DNA of 64,000 bases from Brachionus manjavacas (GCA_019054805.1 JAHQIY010000010.1:1595501-1659500), one strand, 5' to 3'; counted from the stretch's first letter, positions 22,190 through 33,180 are shown. The notes: a model not told the origin generated them from the letters alone. Translations and numbers: made by a program.

Positions 22190-23470
22190 CTCATATGCGA
22201 AGGAAAGCTTAAATGTTTTAGATCATTTATAATCAACTTTAAAATAAATTTTTAAAATAATCCATGTATGAAGTTTAAGTATGAAGTTTCCTAATAAACT
22301 TATTTGTAGTCTAAGATTTTTGTTTAGTTGGATATAAGTCTTAAGACTTTAATTATTTGTGCTTTCTATTTTAATTTGGTGAAAGGTTGTCAGTTGGTAC
22401 CCGTTTCCAGATTAATTTTATTAAATTAAATAAATAAATAAGATTTGGTTCTGATTTTATTTATTTAATAAATAGGTAAAAAACAGGAGCTTTCATTTTC
22501 TCTCTTAGCTTAGCTTTTTATAAGAAAGCAGGCTTTCCTTGTTTGAATTGATGCGTATGCGAATCGCATGTTAGACTTCGCATGTGCACGCGAGTCGGAG
22601 CTGTAGTTAATGTAATGTAATGTTTGATTCGCTGCATTACAGTTTAGGGATAGTTGTTGATTGTAAATTAGAAAAGACGCAAACGCGCATAGATTGAAGG
22701 GCACGATCATGTAAAAATTACTTTGTTGAATTTTTTTTTAACTTTACTTTTAAAATAAATATTAGAAATAATTAAAAAAAAATTTCAATTTCTTTCACGA
22801 TATAACATCATTCCTTTTTAAGTTTGTCTAAATTATTATTTTAATTTTGTTAATTGTTGTAGTTCTCTCAATAACTACAACAACGACTGCAACTTGGATG
22901 TCTAAAGTATCATAGTGCAATAATAAGCGATTAGCAAGTCGTTAGCATTTAACACTGTGAAAAATATTAGAAATGTAATTATTTATGTATAGAAGAAAAG
23001 ATTATGATTTAAAATTATTATTTTTGTTATTATTTCTTTTCTTTATTATTTGTTCAGGCTAGAAGTGGCCATTAATAAAGTTATTATTTAATTATTTTTC
23101 TTTATTATTTTGTGTTATGACCGCAAACCGCCAGATCCTAACAGATCCGGAAAGTAGGTTTTTAAATTATTCAAGTTTATAATACAAATGTCCTTTTCGC
23201 ATTAAATGGTTTCTTATTCACTGAAAAGTGAATAAATTGAATTAAAAGTCTTAAATCAAAAATTAAAATAATCTTTATCTAAATTTTAATTAAAATTTTG
23301 ACTTCACTTAAATAACTATGGTATAAATTAACTAAATAATTTAAAATTAATCTATCTGCGGTAAAAAAATTACCTTTTAAAATTAATGTTTATGAAACTA
23401 AACGTTGAAGATTTGATTAAGTTTTTCGAAAGTCAAATCAATTTTTAAAATTAAAAAAATCAAGTTTTTA
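22190..23470. other. Intergenic DNA, no gene recognised
   Basis: Mostly AT-rich. A less AT-biased patch at 22505-22715 contains palindromic words such as ATGCGTATGCGAATCGCAT and a 66-codon minus-strand frame without known motifs. It may be regulatory or chance. Confidence 0.4.
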
Positions 23471-23476
23471 CTTTAA

Positions 23477-23704
23477 CACTAGAAGCACCAACGAGTCAAA
23501 ATGACTCTTTTTTGATTTTTGGTCGCTAAAATCTAAGTCAATTTTTGTTATTTGAGCACAATTTTTTTTTCAGCATAAAAATAAGAATAACTTTCTAAAT
23601 TAACTAAATTCAAATAAAAAAAACATTTCCTTTGTACAAAATCAAGTATATACTACTAGAAGCACCAAAAAGAGTCATTTTGACTCGTTTTGGTGATTCT
23701 AGTG
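23477..23704. mobile_element. piggyBac-type MITE with TTAA target site (228 bp)
   Basis: TTAA lies outside both ends (23473-23476 and 23705-23708). The termini are inverted: CACTAGAAGCACCAACGAGT at the left, CACTAGAATCACCAAAACGA at the right read inward. Each arm then contains GAGTCAAAATGACTC, itself a palindrome. TTAA plus a C(A/C)CTAGAA start is the piggyBac signature. It has no coding capacity. Confidence 0.9.
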
Positions 23705-23802
23705 TTAAGTGTTTATTGTAAATGTACAAACATACTTAAACATAATATTTTACTTGAATATTTTTAGTCTAAAAGAATCATAGATGGCTCATAAAAATTA
23801 AA

Positions 23803-23839
23803 GATATAAATATTCAATAACTTTTTGAATATTTATATC
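23803..23839. repeat. Perfect 15-bp hairpin
   Basis: GATATAAATATTCAA and its exact complement are separated by a 7-base loop. The match extends outward with one mismatch (ATTAAA/ATTAAG) and again at AGTCTA about 30 bp out, so the whole 23760-23860 may be a tiny foldback element. It lies just downstream of the CCDC166-like gene, beyond its poly(A) signal. Confidence 0.6.
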
Positions 23840-23942
23840 CTTAATAGACTAAAATTAATTAGCGCATTTTAGATCAAGATTCCAAAACTATTAAATTAAA
23901 TTTCAAATGAAAAAGATAGAAAATTAAAATTTTATTTTAACA

Positions 23943-26900
23943 TTAGTTTAATGAATTTAACTTTTCCATTACTCTTTGTTGATGAGTACTACGCACTTTT
24001 TTCAAATCTTCTGCATACTTGATTTCACTCATTAATTCCAGTTTTTGCTTTTCGAGCTTTTCTTTTTGAGCGTTGATTATTTTTGTTTGTTCAATTAGTT
24101 CGAATAATTCCCTTCTCAATTGTTGGTTTTCCATCTTTATCTTAAATGTATTTTCGCTCAAGCATTCTCGAGCTTCACGATTAGCAATTTTGACAATAGC
24201 CGCTATTCGATTGTCAGCCTCTTTTTTGTGTTCAGTTTTTTCTTTTATGAACTCAGCTCTTAATTCGCTAATGATTTTAGTTTGCTCACGGCGAGCTTCA
24301 ATAATTTCAAGCTCAAGTTGCTCGATTTCTTCCAGTTGTTTTTGCTTCAGTTCTTTGTACTCTGACATTTCTTCTATTTCGGCCTTAACTTTGTTAAGCA
24401 TGTTCTGCTTTTGAATCAAATTATTTTGTAAGGCTTATTAAAACATAAATTGACTAGTTATTTAAAAAAAAAATTAATTAAATTTACAAAGTTTTTTTTC
24501 TTCATAATCTTTTATTGTTTTTTCTCTCTGAATTTTTAATTTTTCAATTTCTTCCTTGTTGTGATCTGTCAAAGTAATTATCGAATTCTGACGCATGTTT
24601 GCTTTTTTGGCCATAAAATTTAGATATTCGTGCTAATGATTAAAATAATAAATTAAAAATTTAAATATTTTTATTATTTGAAAAATAAATTTTTTTAAAT
24701 TTCCTCATTAATCATGGACCAGCTTTTCGCTTTCGTTTAAAAATCATATTAGTATAGTCAATATTAAGCATTTGCCTTTCAAATGTCGTACTTTCATCAG
24801 ATGAGCACCCTCAGTTCAAAGAAAAAAAATTTTTATTTGAATGATCGGTCATATGGAGAGGAAATAAATGTCTTAAGGTTTATTTGCTTAATTCTTGAAT
24901 TAATTACGCCTCATTTTAATTATTCAATTTTTTTAAATCATTTTTTTTTTTTAAATAAAAAAAGTAAAATTTGTTTATTTTAATATTTATTAATTATTTA
25001 AAAATGCCTGATGACACGAAAGTAATAGCAATTATTAAAAATTCTCTCTCTACTCATAAACTCGAGCAAGATATCGAAAACGTGTCGACCGAATGGTCTA
25101 CCGAACTCAATGTTGATAAATGCAAGGTCTTACATGGTATCTCATTAACTCGACAAACAATTTTCGAAAGGTTATAATTCGACAAGTAAATTTCAGAAAG
25201 GTAAATTTAGACAAGTTTTTATTTAGACAAGTAATATATCGACAAGTGATTAATTAGACAAAAAAAAAATTCGACAAGTTTTAATTCGACATCATTCGAC
25301 AAAAAAATTAATATTTAATTAATAAAGATAAATTGTACAAATAATCTATAATTTTCATTGGTGAAAAATCCGATACAATTTTACCAATTTGATCTTCTAA
25401 TTTTATAAAAAGCGGCTTTCTTTTGTTCACTTGACCAGTACACAACTTAACATATTCATTTTCAGTGTTACATTGTTCTAATTTTAAACTAGTAATTAAA
25501 CTCAAAAGATGCGGATGAGATTTTATAGTTGATTGGAGTGCGTTATGCCAGCCTTCTAGATTATTATTTGTTCTAGGAAGCCCTAAACAAGTTCTGGTAT
25601 AAAAATTCCATAATTCACGATCAAATCTCGGATCTTTTCTACTCGACACTTTGGTTCGTTTTTTGGCCCCTATATAGTTTTCTTCAAAGTAAGTAAATAA
25701 ACATTTTAAATCATTTGGGATTAATCCCTGCAATGTTATTTTTCCACTTTGTGCCTCGTAAGCTACTTTATATTCGTAAAAGTCATCATCTATTAAGAGA
25801 TAGCTATATTCACCGTTCTTCTTTTTTCTTGAAGAAGTAATTATGTTTAAGCTTAAATTTTGTAATTGTTGCGTGATAGCATCCATTTGTAATTATAAAT
25901 GAGTGTGATATTTTTTGTGTCGTAATGTAACTTGTCGAATTTTTTTTTTGTCGAATTATATTTTGTCGAAAAAAAATTAGCTTATGTCGAAATAATAGTT
26001 TTCTTAAATTTGTTTTGTCGAAACTTACTTGTCAAAATTTCATTTGTCGAAAATTGTTTTCCGAATTAAGGCGGATTCTCTTACATATTGGACGCAAAAA
26101 CACATAATTCGATTACACAATATTTTCGAAATCTTTAAGCAAATCAAGTTGTGAGAAGGATCTAGGAGTATTCATTCAAAGCGACTTAAAATGGGAAACC
26201 CAAACTAAACACGTCACAAGCGGAGCGAATCGCATACTTTGTGCAGTTAGAAATAAGCTCAAATTCCCTTGTGCAAAAACTTTTAAACTTTTGTACACCT
26301 CATTAATCAGATTTAACTTAGAGTATGCAGTAAGCTCTTGGTGCCCGTATCTGAAAAAAGGCATATCAGAAATCGAAAAGGTTCAGCGAAGAGTAACAAA
26401 GCTTATTCCAGAGTTACGCAATTTTGACTATGAACAACGGTTTGCTTATCTTAATTTAACAGATTTAAAAACTAGACGGTTGCGTGGTGATCTCATCAAA
26501 TGTACAAGATAACGAACAATATTTAATGTACCATGTTAACCAGTGATTTTAACTTCAGCCAAAACACCAAGAGTAGTTACCAAAGATATGTTCTTAGGAG
26601 ACAAAGCAAGAGCCTTCATAGGGAACAAGTAAAGAATAGTCCACCAGGATTTAATTTTTTGACTAATAGAGTGGTCAACAACTGGAACATATTGATGGAA
26701 GATATTGTGAGTGCGAGAAGCTTGAATAGCTTCAAAGCGAAACTAGATGTTAGGAAGCCGAAACAACAAATGAAACAAAATGAAACGAATGCTATATTAA
26801 GGAACGTAGGAAAGTTCGAAGACTTTTTCAGAAAACAAGATGTCCTTCTCTAAAAATGACATTTAATAAGCTAACATCTGAGTTACGTTCAAACTTAAAG

Positions 26901-29900
26901 GATTTTTGGAATCAAAACTGGCAAGAGTTTATTAATAAAATGGGAAAAAACCCATTATCGAGTAGACCATTTTGGAGAAAAATAAATAAATTTAGATCAA
27001 AGAAATGTTCGAGGCAAATTCCTATGTTAATTAAAGATGGAAAATGGTTCAATACAGATAAAGATAAAGGAGAAATCTTGAAAACATCTTAAAAACAACT
27101 TTTAGTCCTCATTTAGATTTAGATGTATCTGAGAGTGATACTGAAATAGCAGATACAATCTCAGGTTTCCTTAAAAAAAATAATGTACCTAATAATTTGA
27201 TTGAACCAATTACTGTTTCAGAAATTACATCCTCCTTAAAAAAATTAAAAGAAGTGTCAGGATCAGGTATAGATGGCATCCACAACTTAATGTTAAAAAA
27301 TCTCCCTTATGAGTCTTTAGTTGAATTAAGTCATCTTTTTAACATGAGTTTGGAACAAGGTAATGTCCATAAAACCTGGAAAATAGCTTGTATAACTATG
27401 ATCCCAAAGAAATCTTCGCCCACTGAGGACCCTTCTGACTATCGTCCTATTAGTATGACAATTTGCCTTGGTAAGTTACTTGAACGTATTATTTATACAA
27501 GAATTTACCATTTCCTTGAAAGAAATAACCTACTTATAAATGAGCAATCAGGATTTAGAAAACATAGGCGCACAGCGGATAATCTTTATTTTCTTATACA
27601 AAAAGTAGTAGAATCTTTTAATAGAAAGAAAAAAGTCTGCTGTTTATATTTTGACATTTCTAAAGCCTTCGATAGAGTTTGGCATGATGGACTAATTTAT
27701 AAGCTAATTAAAACTAATCTTCCTCCTTATCTTATTTACTGGATCAGATCATTTCTCGATTCCAGATCTTTAATAGTAAAAGTAAACGGACATTTGAGTG
27801 ACCAATACTTATTAAAGCAGGGGTTCCATAAAGGATCAGTAATTAGTCCGCTTCTTTTCAGCATTTTCATTAATGACATACCTAAAAGAAATAAGACCAA
27901 TAGCCAATACTCTCTTCTTTTTTGCAGATGACTTAGCTACCTTTTTTATTTTTAAAAAGAAAGGAAATCTCGAGAGTTAAATTAATAAGTACTTAAAAGA
28001 AATTGAAAAATGGCTTTTCAAATGGAAAATGAAAATGTCTGTTGAAAAGTCATGCTACACGATCTTTGAAAAAAACTCTAGAAAAAAAACTAATCTTGAC
28101 CTAAAATTAAATGAAAACAGTTTAAATCTAAGAGAAAAAGTTAAGTTCTTAGGAATTTCATTAGACTCAAAACTTACATTTAGTTTAATGGTGATTGAGA
28201 TAAAAGAGCGCTGTAACTCTAGACTAAATATTATTAAATATCTATCGAATAAAAAATGAGGCCTTAAACCCAAAACATTAGGGAATCTATACAAATCCTT
28301 AATAGGATCAATTCTCGATTATTTTTTTCCTTGTTTAAATTCACTCACAGAAACCAACATTAAAAAAATACAAGTGATTCAAAATTCAGCAGTTAGATCC
28401 ATCTTGAAACTAAAATATGATACTCCTTCCAACATGTTGCATCATAAGGCATATAATAAACTTAAACTACTAACAGTCTCAAATCGACTTTTTGAGTTGA
28501 GTGAGAGATATGTTAGGGCAGGACTGAGTCATTCTATTCCATTGGTTGTCAGACTTGTGGAGGAATACAAAGAAAGTTTCGAAGCAAGATATATTGAATA
28601 CCCAACTCCGTTGTGTAATTGCTACCTTACTATTTCTTCCTTTTTCCCTGAAAAATCAGACATTTAAAAATATGTATCCTGTTATTCTCTATATCAATAT
28701 ATCTAATTTTAATTTTCTTCTATTTTAACTTATTTTTTTTTATATATATTTTTTTTTTCTTATTTTAAACTTTATTTTATTTTGGTTTTTTTTTTTTTTT
28801 TTAATCTGAAGGAGCTTTAGCTCGATACAGATATACAAATAAATAAATAAATAAAATAGCTCATTAGAGTTTTTCTTGGACATTGCTCCAAGTTGCAGTC
28901 TATTATGCTACTATTACTACTATATTATTTGTTCCTAATCCAATATACAGTACAATTTAAAACTTACTACATTTCTTTCGTACATTTCTTTCCTCAAGTT
29001 TTCCTTTACTAGACTTTTCCTTTCCTCGAATTTTCTTTTCTTTTCTGAGAAACTTGAAATAAAAATTTAAAATTTTTTTGATAAGTTGATTTAATAAGAC
29101 TAAAATAATTCTTTTCACTAAAAACAAAATTAGCAATTTAAATTTTTTTTACTCACTTTTATTTACATTTCAATATGGTGTTTGAATTAAAAAATGTATC
29201 AAATGTTGAAATAACATTGAAAAAGTGCGATGTTTCAAATATTTTTTTCAGTTTCAAAAAAAAAATAATTTTAAGTTAATATTGCAAACATGGAAACTTT
29301 TTTTTTTTTACAAATTTTGACTTTGGGTTTGTGATATAATGATCCTTAAAGATAATTATTGTAGTTTAAAAAACTATTTCGCTCTGTTCTTAATATTTCA
29401 TTAATTAAGTATTTGTTAAAACGCACCCAACGAAATTAAATTATCACTAAAGCCAAAATTTTATTAGAGGAAAACATAGTTTTCTGGGTCTAGTCGCTTA
29501 GGTAAACTATGGTTCACAAATTTTGGGAAATAGATGAATCTAACACAAAGGGTGAAAAATTAATTTTAGTTTTCTTTAATTTTAATATTTTTTATTATTT
29601 TATGCTGAAAAGCAAAGATTTAAGTAAAGAGCGCATTTGGGATTGTTGAAAGGGTAATTCCAAATCAACCAGATCAGAGAAAATGCTAAGCTATTTTTAA
29701 AGCTCATTCAAATTAAAAAAAAAAAATATTAACTAATTTTTATATCAGTTTCTAGAATTAAGAATTCTATTAAATATTTTTATTCAATTTGTTCTTAATT
29801 AATTCTATTTTGGTTCACCCTAATTATATTTTGAACAAAAAAATTGGGTGAACCAATAGTTCACAAAACCTGAGAACAAGAATTTTTTGATAATAAGTGA

Positions 29901-31317
29901 ACTATGGTTTACCTAACCGACTAGACCCAGTTTTTCAACAATTGAAAAAAAACTTTATTCTAAGTGAATTATTTATCTTTATTTTATTTTCATTTTTTAT
30001 TTATTTTTATATTATTTAACTTTTTTTTTAGTTTTTTCATGTGTTTTTATTCTGAAGGTGCTTTTTCTCGGTAAAAATAAATAAATGAATTGTTTAAAAG
30101 TTTAAATCGAATTTTCAAATTTTTTTCAAATTTCCAAACAAAAATAAAACTCATTCTATTTCACCAAAGAGTTTATTTTTATATGAAAATGCTTGCAATA
30201 ATAACTTAAAATTATTTTTTTTTTGAAACTGAAAAAATCGCACTTTTTCAATGTTATTTCAACATTGGATACATTTTTTAATTCAAACACAAAAAATTAA
30301 ACCATTTTTTAAAAAAATTAAAATTCAATGGACTAAAATTGTTTTCACCTAAAAAATTGAACATAAATTTTTTTTAACTTGACCATTTCTTAACGATTTT
30401 AAAATTGACAAATCTCGATTTATTTATTTTAAGAATCTAACCAAATAAAATTTTGATCATAAAAAAAATATAAAATAAAAGCGTCCCTTTATTTTCGACA
30501 TCAAATAATTAGAAAGATTTGAAGAGAAAAGGAAGAGTTGAAGAAAAGAAAAGTCGAGAAAGAGAAAAGGAAAGGAAAGGTCGAGGAAAATAGATGAAAG
30601 GAAGAGTTGAGGAAGAGTCTAAGAACAAAATGCGTACAAGTAATTACTTTTTTGAGATTATAAATTTGAAAATTTAAAAATTTTCAGTCCTAAAAACGTT
30701 AATTTACCATATATTTTGATGAATCAAAACTCGAAATATGTCAAAATGAAATCTTCAGTGCTTCTAGTGTTAATAAAATGATATTTTTAACACTCAAACT
30801 AAAAATTTTAGAAAAAAGCCTTTGAAAAAAAATTTGGAAAATCAACCATTGTTATGCTAGAAAGTGGATTTTTGATGATCTTGTCTGATAAGATTTTTTA
30901 AATAATTTCCCTTATTATAATAATATTTTTTTAAAAGTGAAGTCATCCATTCTTTTTTTCAAAAAGATAAGATCTTATTTAAAAACAAAAACATACACTT
31001 TCTTCACTAATTCGTTGAGCTTCTTGTTCTAACCATTCGTTCTCATCTTTCCTTTATAAACATATATATTGATTAAGTTCATGTACAATTAGATAAACAT
31101 TTACAGATTCTGAACGCGTTTCTTTACTTCTTCAAGCTCTTTAGTTACCAACTCCAATCTTTAAACAAAAACAGCAATTACAAAATCATACTAAAAAACA
31201 AGATTCTTACTCATTGACCAGTTCAGTATCTTGGTCTATATCACGGTCATCTCCTTTATCCTTTTTTTTAGTTTCACCATTTTTTTTGCCTTTTTTATCA
31301 CCTTTTTTAGGAGGCAT
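23943..31317 (-). CDS. CCDC166-like (DUF4515) coiled-coil protein, five exons
   Basis: Exons on the minus strand: 31317-31211, 31158-31105, 31051-30997, 24632-24489 and about 24404-23943. All junctions have GT..AG ends and the phases fit (2, 2, 0, 0), giving about 273 aa. Introns 1, 2 and 4 are 52, 53 and about 84 bp; intron 3 is about 6.36 kb and holds two LINEs, a MULE and a foldback element. Exon 1 begins MPPKKGDKKGKKNGETKKK, a basic N-terminus typical of the family. Exons 2-3 give KELEEVKKRVQNLKDENEWL, exon 4 HEYLNFMAKKANMRQNSI, and exon 5 EYKELKQKQLEEIEQLELEI and ENQQLRRELFELIEQTK. The order matches human CCDC166 over its coiled-coil half (recalled, not searched). DUF4515 proteins are mostly ciliary or centrosomal; that role here is inferred. 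AATAAA lies 7 nt after the stop. The exon 5 acceptor could be 3 nt earlier. Confidence 0.8.
25136..26078 (-). mobile_element. MULE deletion derivative (943 bp), 8-bp target duplication
   Basis: TCTTACAT is duplicated directly outside both ends (25128-25135 and 26079-26086), and removing the element restores the LINE reading frame across the site. The two termini align at equal length from the duplication, sharing CATTAACTCG/CCTTAATTCG-like and then AAACAATTTTCGA. Each side carries many copies of TTCGACAA(GT) in mirrored orientation. The interior is one open frame derived from the transposase. Confidence 0.9.
25308..25886 (-). CDS. Internally deleted MULE transposase, open frame of 192 aa
   Basis: The start ATG lies just inside the right terminal repeat. 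Residues 1-35 (ITSSRKKKNGEYSYLLIDDD) resemble the beginning of a FLYWCH-type N-terminal domain. From about residue 50 the sequence is the C-terminal end of a FLYWCH-MULE transposase: FTYFEENYIGAKKRTK, PRFDRELWNFYTRTCLGLPR, TNNNLEGWHNALQSTIKSHP. The catalytic DDE core is absent, so it cannot catalyse transposition. The junction is in frame and the whole frame is open, which is unusual for a decayed element. It could still be made as a small protein that binds the element's ends. The N-terminal assignment is an inference from a short match. Confidence 0.7.
   Translation of the reverse strand: MDAITQQLQNLSLNIITSSRKKKNGEYSYLLIDDDFYEYKVAYEAQSGKITLQGLIPNDLKCLFTYFEENYIGAKKRTKVSSRKDPRFDRELWNFYTRTCLGLPRTNNNLEGWHNALQSTIKSHPHLLSLITSLKLEQCNTENEYVKLCTGQVNKRKPLFIKLEDQIGKIVSDFSPMKIIDYLYNLSLLIKY
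26770..28857 (+). mobile_element. LINE family A, longest copy (about 2.1 kb)
   Basis: It starts in the linker between endonuclease and RT (RRLFQKTRCPSLKMTFNKL), continues through NPLSSRPFWRKINKFRSK and an uninterrupted RT block 27197-27931 (IPKKSSPTEDPSDYRPISM, FDISKAFDRVWHDGLIYKL, SVISPLLFSIFINDIPKR) to a frameshifted LLFADDLATFF, then KMSVEKSCYTIF and the C-terminal region. The hairpin (28806-28830) and an (AAATA)n tail close it. A handful of frameshifts and stops break the protein. It lies in the CCDC166-like intron, antisense to that gene. Confidence 0.93.
29484..29930. mobile_element. Nested inverted-repeat element (447 bp)
   Basis: CTGGGTCTAGTCGCTTAGGT at the left and its inverted partner at the right (complement of ACCTAACCGACTAGACCCAG) match over about 34 bp with two differences. 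TTTT lies next to both ends, but the flanks are too simple to define the duplication length. It sits inside the foldback element and is the younger insertion. Confidence 0.75.
30052..30090 (+). mobile_element. LINE family A 3' end relic
   Basis: CTGAAGGTGCTTTTTCTCGG followed by TAAAAATAAATAAATGAA matches the family end but with a weakened hairpin. It is probably an old truncated insertion, with a T/A-rich 3' UTR before it. Confidence 0.6.
30518..30625 (+). repeat. Polypurine tract
   Basis: About 108 bp almost entirely of A and G (GAAGAGAAAAGGAAGAGTTG and similar). It forms the right outer arm of the foldback element. Polypurine tracts of this length can adopt unusual DNA structures. Confidence 0.7.
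30757..30773. repeat. Solo piggyBac-type end
   Basis: AGTGCTTCTAGTGTTAA matches the right-hand terminus plus TTAA of the MITE at 23477-23704. No partner end lies within the preceding few hundred bases, so it is a single-ended remnant. Confidence 0.5.
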
Positions 31318-32830
31318 TTTTAAAATATTTGGAATTAAAATTTAACTAATAAACTTAATTAAAATAAAATTTATTATGTTAGATTTCCTAGCAACAACTT
31401 ATTCGCTATTTTTTTTACTTTGGCTAAGTCTTGATCTTATGTACATATAAATGTGTCAATTAATATAAAATCTAAACTTTATAAACTAAATTACAGTAAA
31501 AGAAATTTTTATTTGAATATTTTTATTTTTTGAAAAAAATTTTATAAAAACAATACAGTTTTGTTTAGATTATTAAATGAATTAGATAATCAACAAAAAA
31601 CCTAAGGACCAACACTGCAAATTATTAAATAATCGGTAAGACATATCCTTTAAATGAATTTTATTTTTTTCGGTGGTTTGCCATCAGATTTAAACAATTC
31701 TCAAAATCGCAAAATTATTTGACAAATAATGAAAATGATAGATTATAATCTGGTACAAAATGAATTTGATGCTATGAATTTAGTTCTAAAGTATTGTGTA
31801 AAAGAATGCGTGAGGATTTTAATTTTAATGAGTTTTTTTTCGGCTAAATTTTTTTTTCTCTTAGATGAAAATAAAATGAAGATTAAAATTGTTTAATTTT
31901 TTGTGTTTGAATTACAAAATGTATCCACTGAAATTGAAATAACATTGCAAATGTGCGATATTTCCAATAAAAAAATAATTTTCAATAAAAATTGCAAGCA
32001 TTTTCATATTTGAAATTAAACTTTTTGATGAAATAGAACGAGTTAAATTTTTCTTTGAAAATTTGATAAAAAATATTGAAAATTCTTTTTTAAAATTTAA
32101 TTAATAATTATAAATTTAACCATCGAGTTGAATGATTGATAATTGATTCATTGTTGAATATTTTTTAAAACAAATAAATTTTCAAAATTTTTTAAAGTCA
32201 TAAATCAAATAACTATAAAAATGTGACATAAAAAACTAATTTTTTAATTGAAAAACTTGAGTCTGTTTCATCCTCTTACACAAAATCATTAATTTTCAAC
32301 CAGATGAAATTTAATCTAATTTAATTTAATTTAATCACATATATAAAAAAAGAAAATTTAATTTGATTGATTTTTCGAAAATTTTTTATTAAAAAGCGCA
32401 CAATATTGAGGCTAATATAAATTAAACTGATATTTTAGCAATTGAGTCATCTAAAACAAATGCTCTTATAAAAAGCTCAATATTTACTTTCCATCTTTTA
32501 AATATTTAATTGCATTTATTTTAGAAACTATTCATGAAAAATGCAAAAAACTTCCCTATTCCGAATGGTACCCTTCATTACTTCATTCTCTCGTTGCCTC
32601 AAATTTATTCGCATTTTCATTTAATTAACCTTGATTTTGTTAATAAGAAGGTTTTGTGAAGTTCAGCACAAAAGAACAAAACTAAGAGTAAAAAAAAATT
32701 AAATAAGCTGTTTTTAAGTCACTTTTAGATGACAGAAGTTTTTTCAAATAAGCCAAATAAATTTTTTTTAAGTTTGATTATTAATAGTTTAAATATATTT
32801 TCATACCTTTAATTTATATAACTGATTTGC
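31318..32830. other. Upstream region of the CCDC166-like gene
   Basis: AT-rich DNA that should contain the promoter of the minus-strand gene. The only clear feature is a single foldback arm at 31880-32100. Confidence 0.4.
31880..32100. repeat. Solo copy of the foldback arm
   Basis: TTTTTTGTGTTTGAATTACA, GAAATAACATTGCAAATGTG and ATTGCAAGCATTTTCATAT follow the same order as the right arm of the 28970-30640 element. The similarity continues into GATGAAATAGAACGAGTT. This shows the arm belongs to a dispersed family. Confidence 0.7.
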
Positions 32831-33180
32831 TGTCTTTTTTTGATAAGATTCAAAAGGCCCATTGAACTCATCGAGAAAATTTTCTCTTATCTTAAATCCT
32901 TCTGAGAATCTATAAAATAATTTTTTCAAATTAATATTTTTAAATATTTACATATTTTTGAAGGATCTTCATCAGATTCTATCAAATCAGGTGTTGCTGC
33001 TCTCATTGTGATATTATAATATAATCAGTTTTATTTTTAGAATATTTGGTTTTATCAATTTTTGATTTTTGAGTTGAAATAACTGATCTTTTAGAAATAT
33101 CTTTCAAACTTTTCTCATTTTTTGGTGTTAATTCAGAGATATTTTCTTCTTGAAAAATTTTGTTTTCTTAAATACTCGAC
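32786..33180 (-). other. Possible exons of an unrecognised gene
   Basis: Minus-strand open blocks: ELTPKNEKSLKDISKRSV (about 33170-33020), MRAATPDLIESDEDPSKI (33005-32951), and FSEGFKIRENFLDEFNGP then FESYQKKTANQLYKLK (about 32908-32800) followed by a GTATGA donor. GT..AG ends frame an intron of about 42 bp between the second and third blocks, but the phases do not join. Either the gene is decayed or the exon model is wrong. I do not recognise the protein. Confidence 0.3.

Larger units (their letters stand above)
24971..26768 (+). mobile_element. CR1/L2-type LINE, split by a MULE, inside the CCDC166-like intron
   Basis: The left part (24971-25135) has a collapsed FILIFIN block joined to PDDTKVIAIIKNS and TELNVDKCKVLH. 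After the MULE the same protein continues: H-IGRKNTHN, DLGVFIQSDLKWETQTK, LLYTSLIRFNLEYAVSSW, IEKVQRRVTKLIPELRN, RRLRGDLIKC and NFLTNRVVNNWN. Stops and frameshifts are moderate. It ends near 26768, where LINE A begins, and its own tail is missing. Confidence 0.88.
28970..30640. mobile_element. Long foldback element in the CCDC166-like intron
   Basis: About 115 bp at 29166-29290 (TGTTTGAATTAAAAAATGTA, then GAAATAACATTGAAAAAGTG) is repeated inverted at 30183-30297 with only a few differences. Outside these arms a pyrimidine-rich block (28975-29050) faces a purine-rich block (30518-30625). No coding region is visible. The interior holds a second inverted-repeat element and a LINE A 3' end. Outer boundaries are approximate. 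Confidence 0.65.

Noticed and set aside
24073-24414. 113-codon plus-strand frame
   Set aside because: It is the antisense of exon 5 of the CCDC166-like gene; its Ser/Ile-rich sequence is the complement of the coiled coil.
25005-25030. CTGATGACACGAAAG resembling a hammerhead ribozyme core
   Set aside because: It lies inside conserved LINE codons (PDDTKV), and no flanking stems I and III could be seen.
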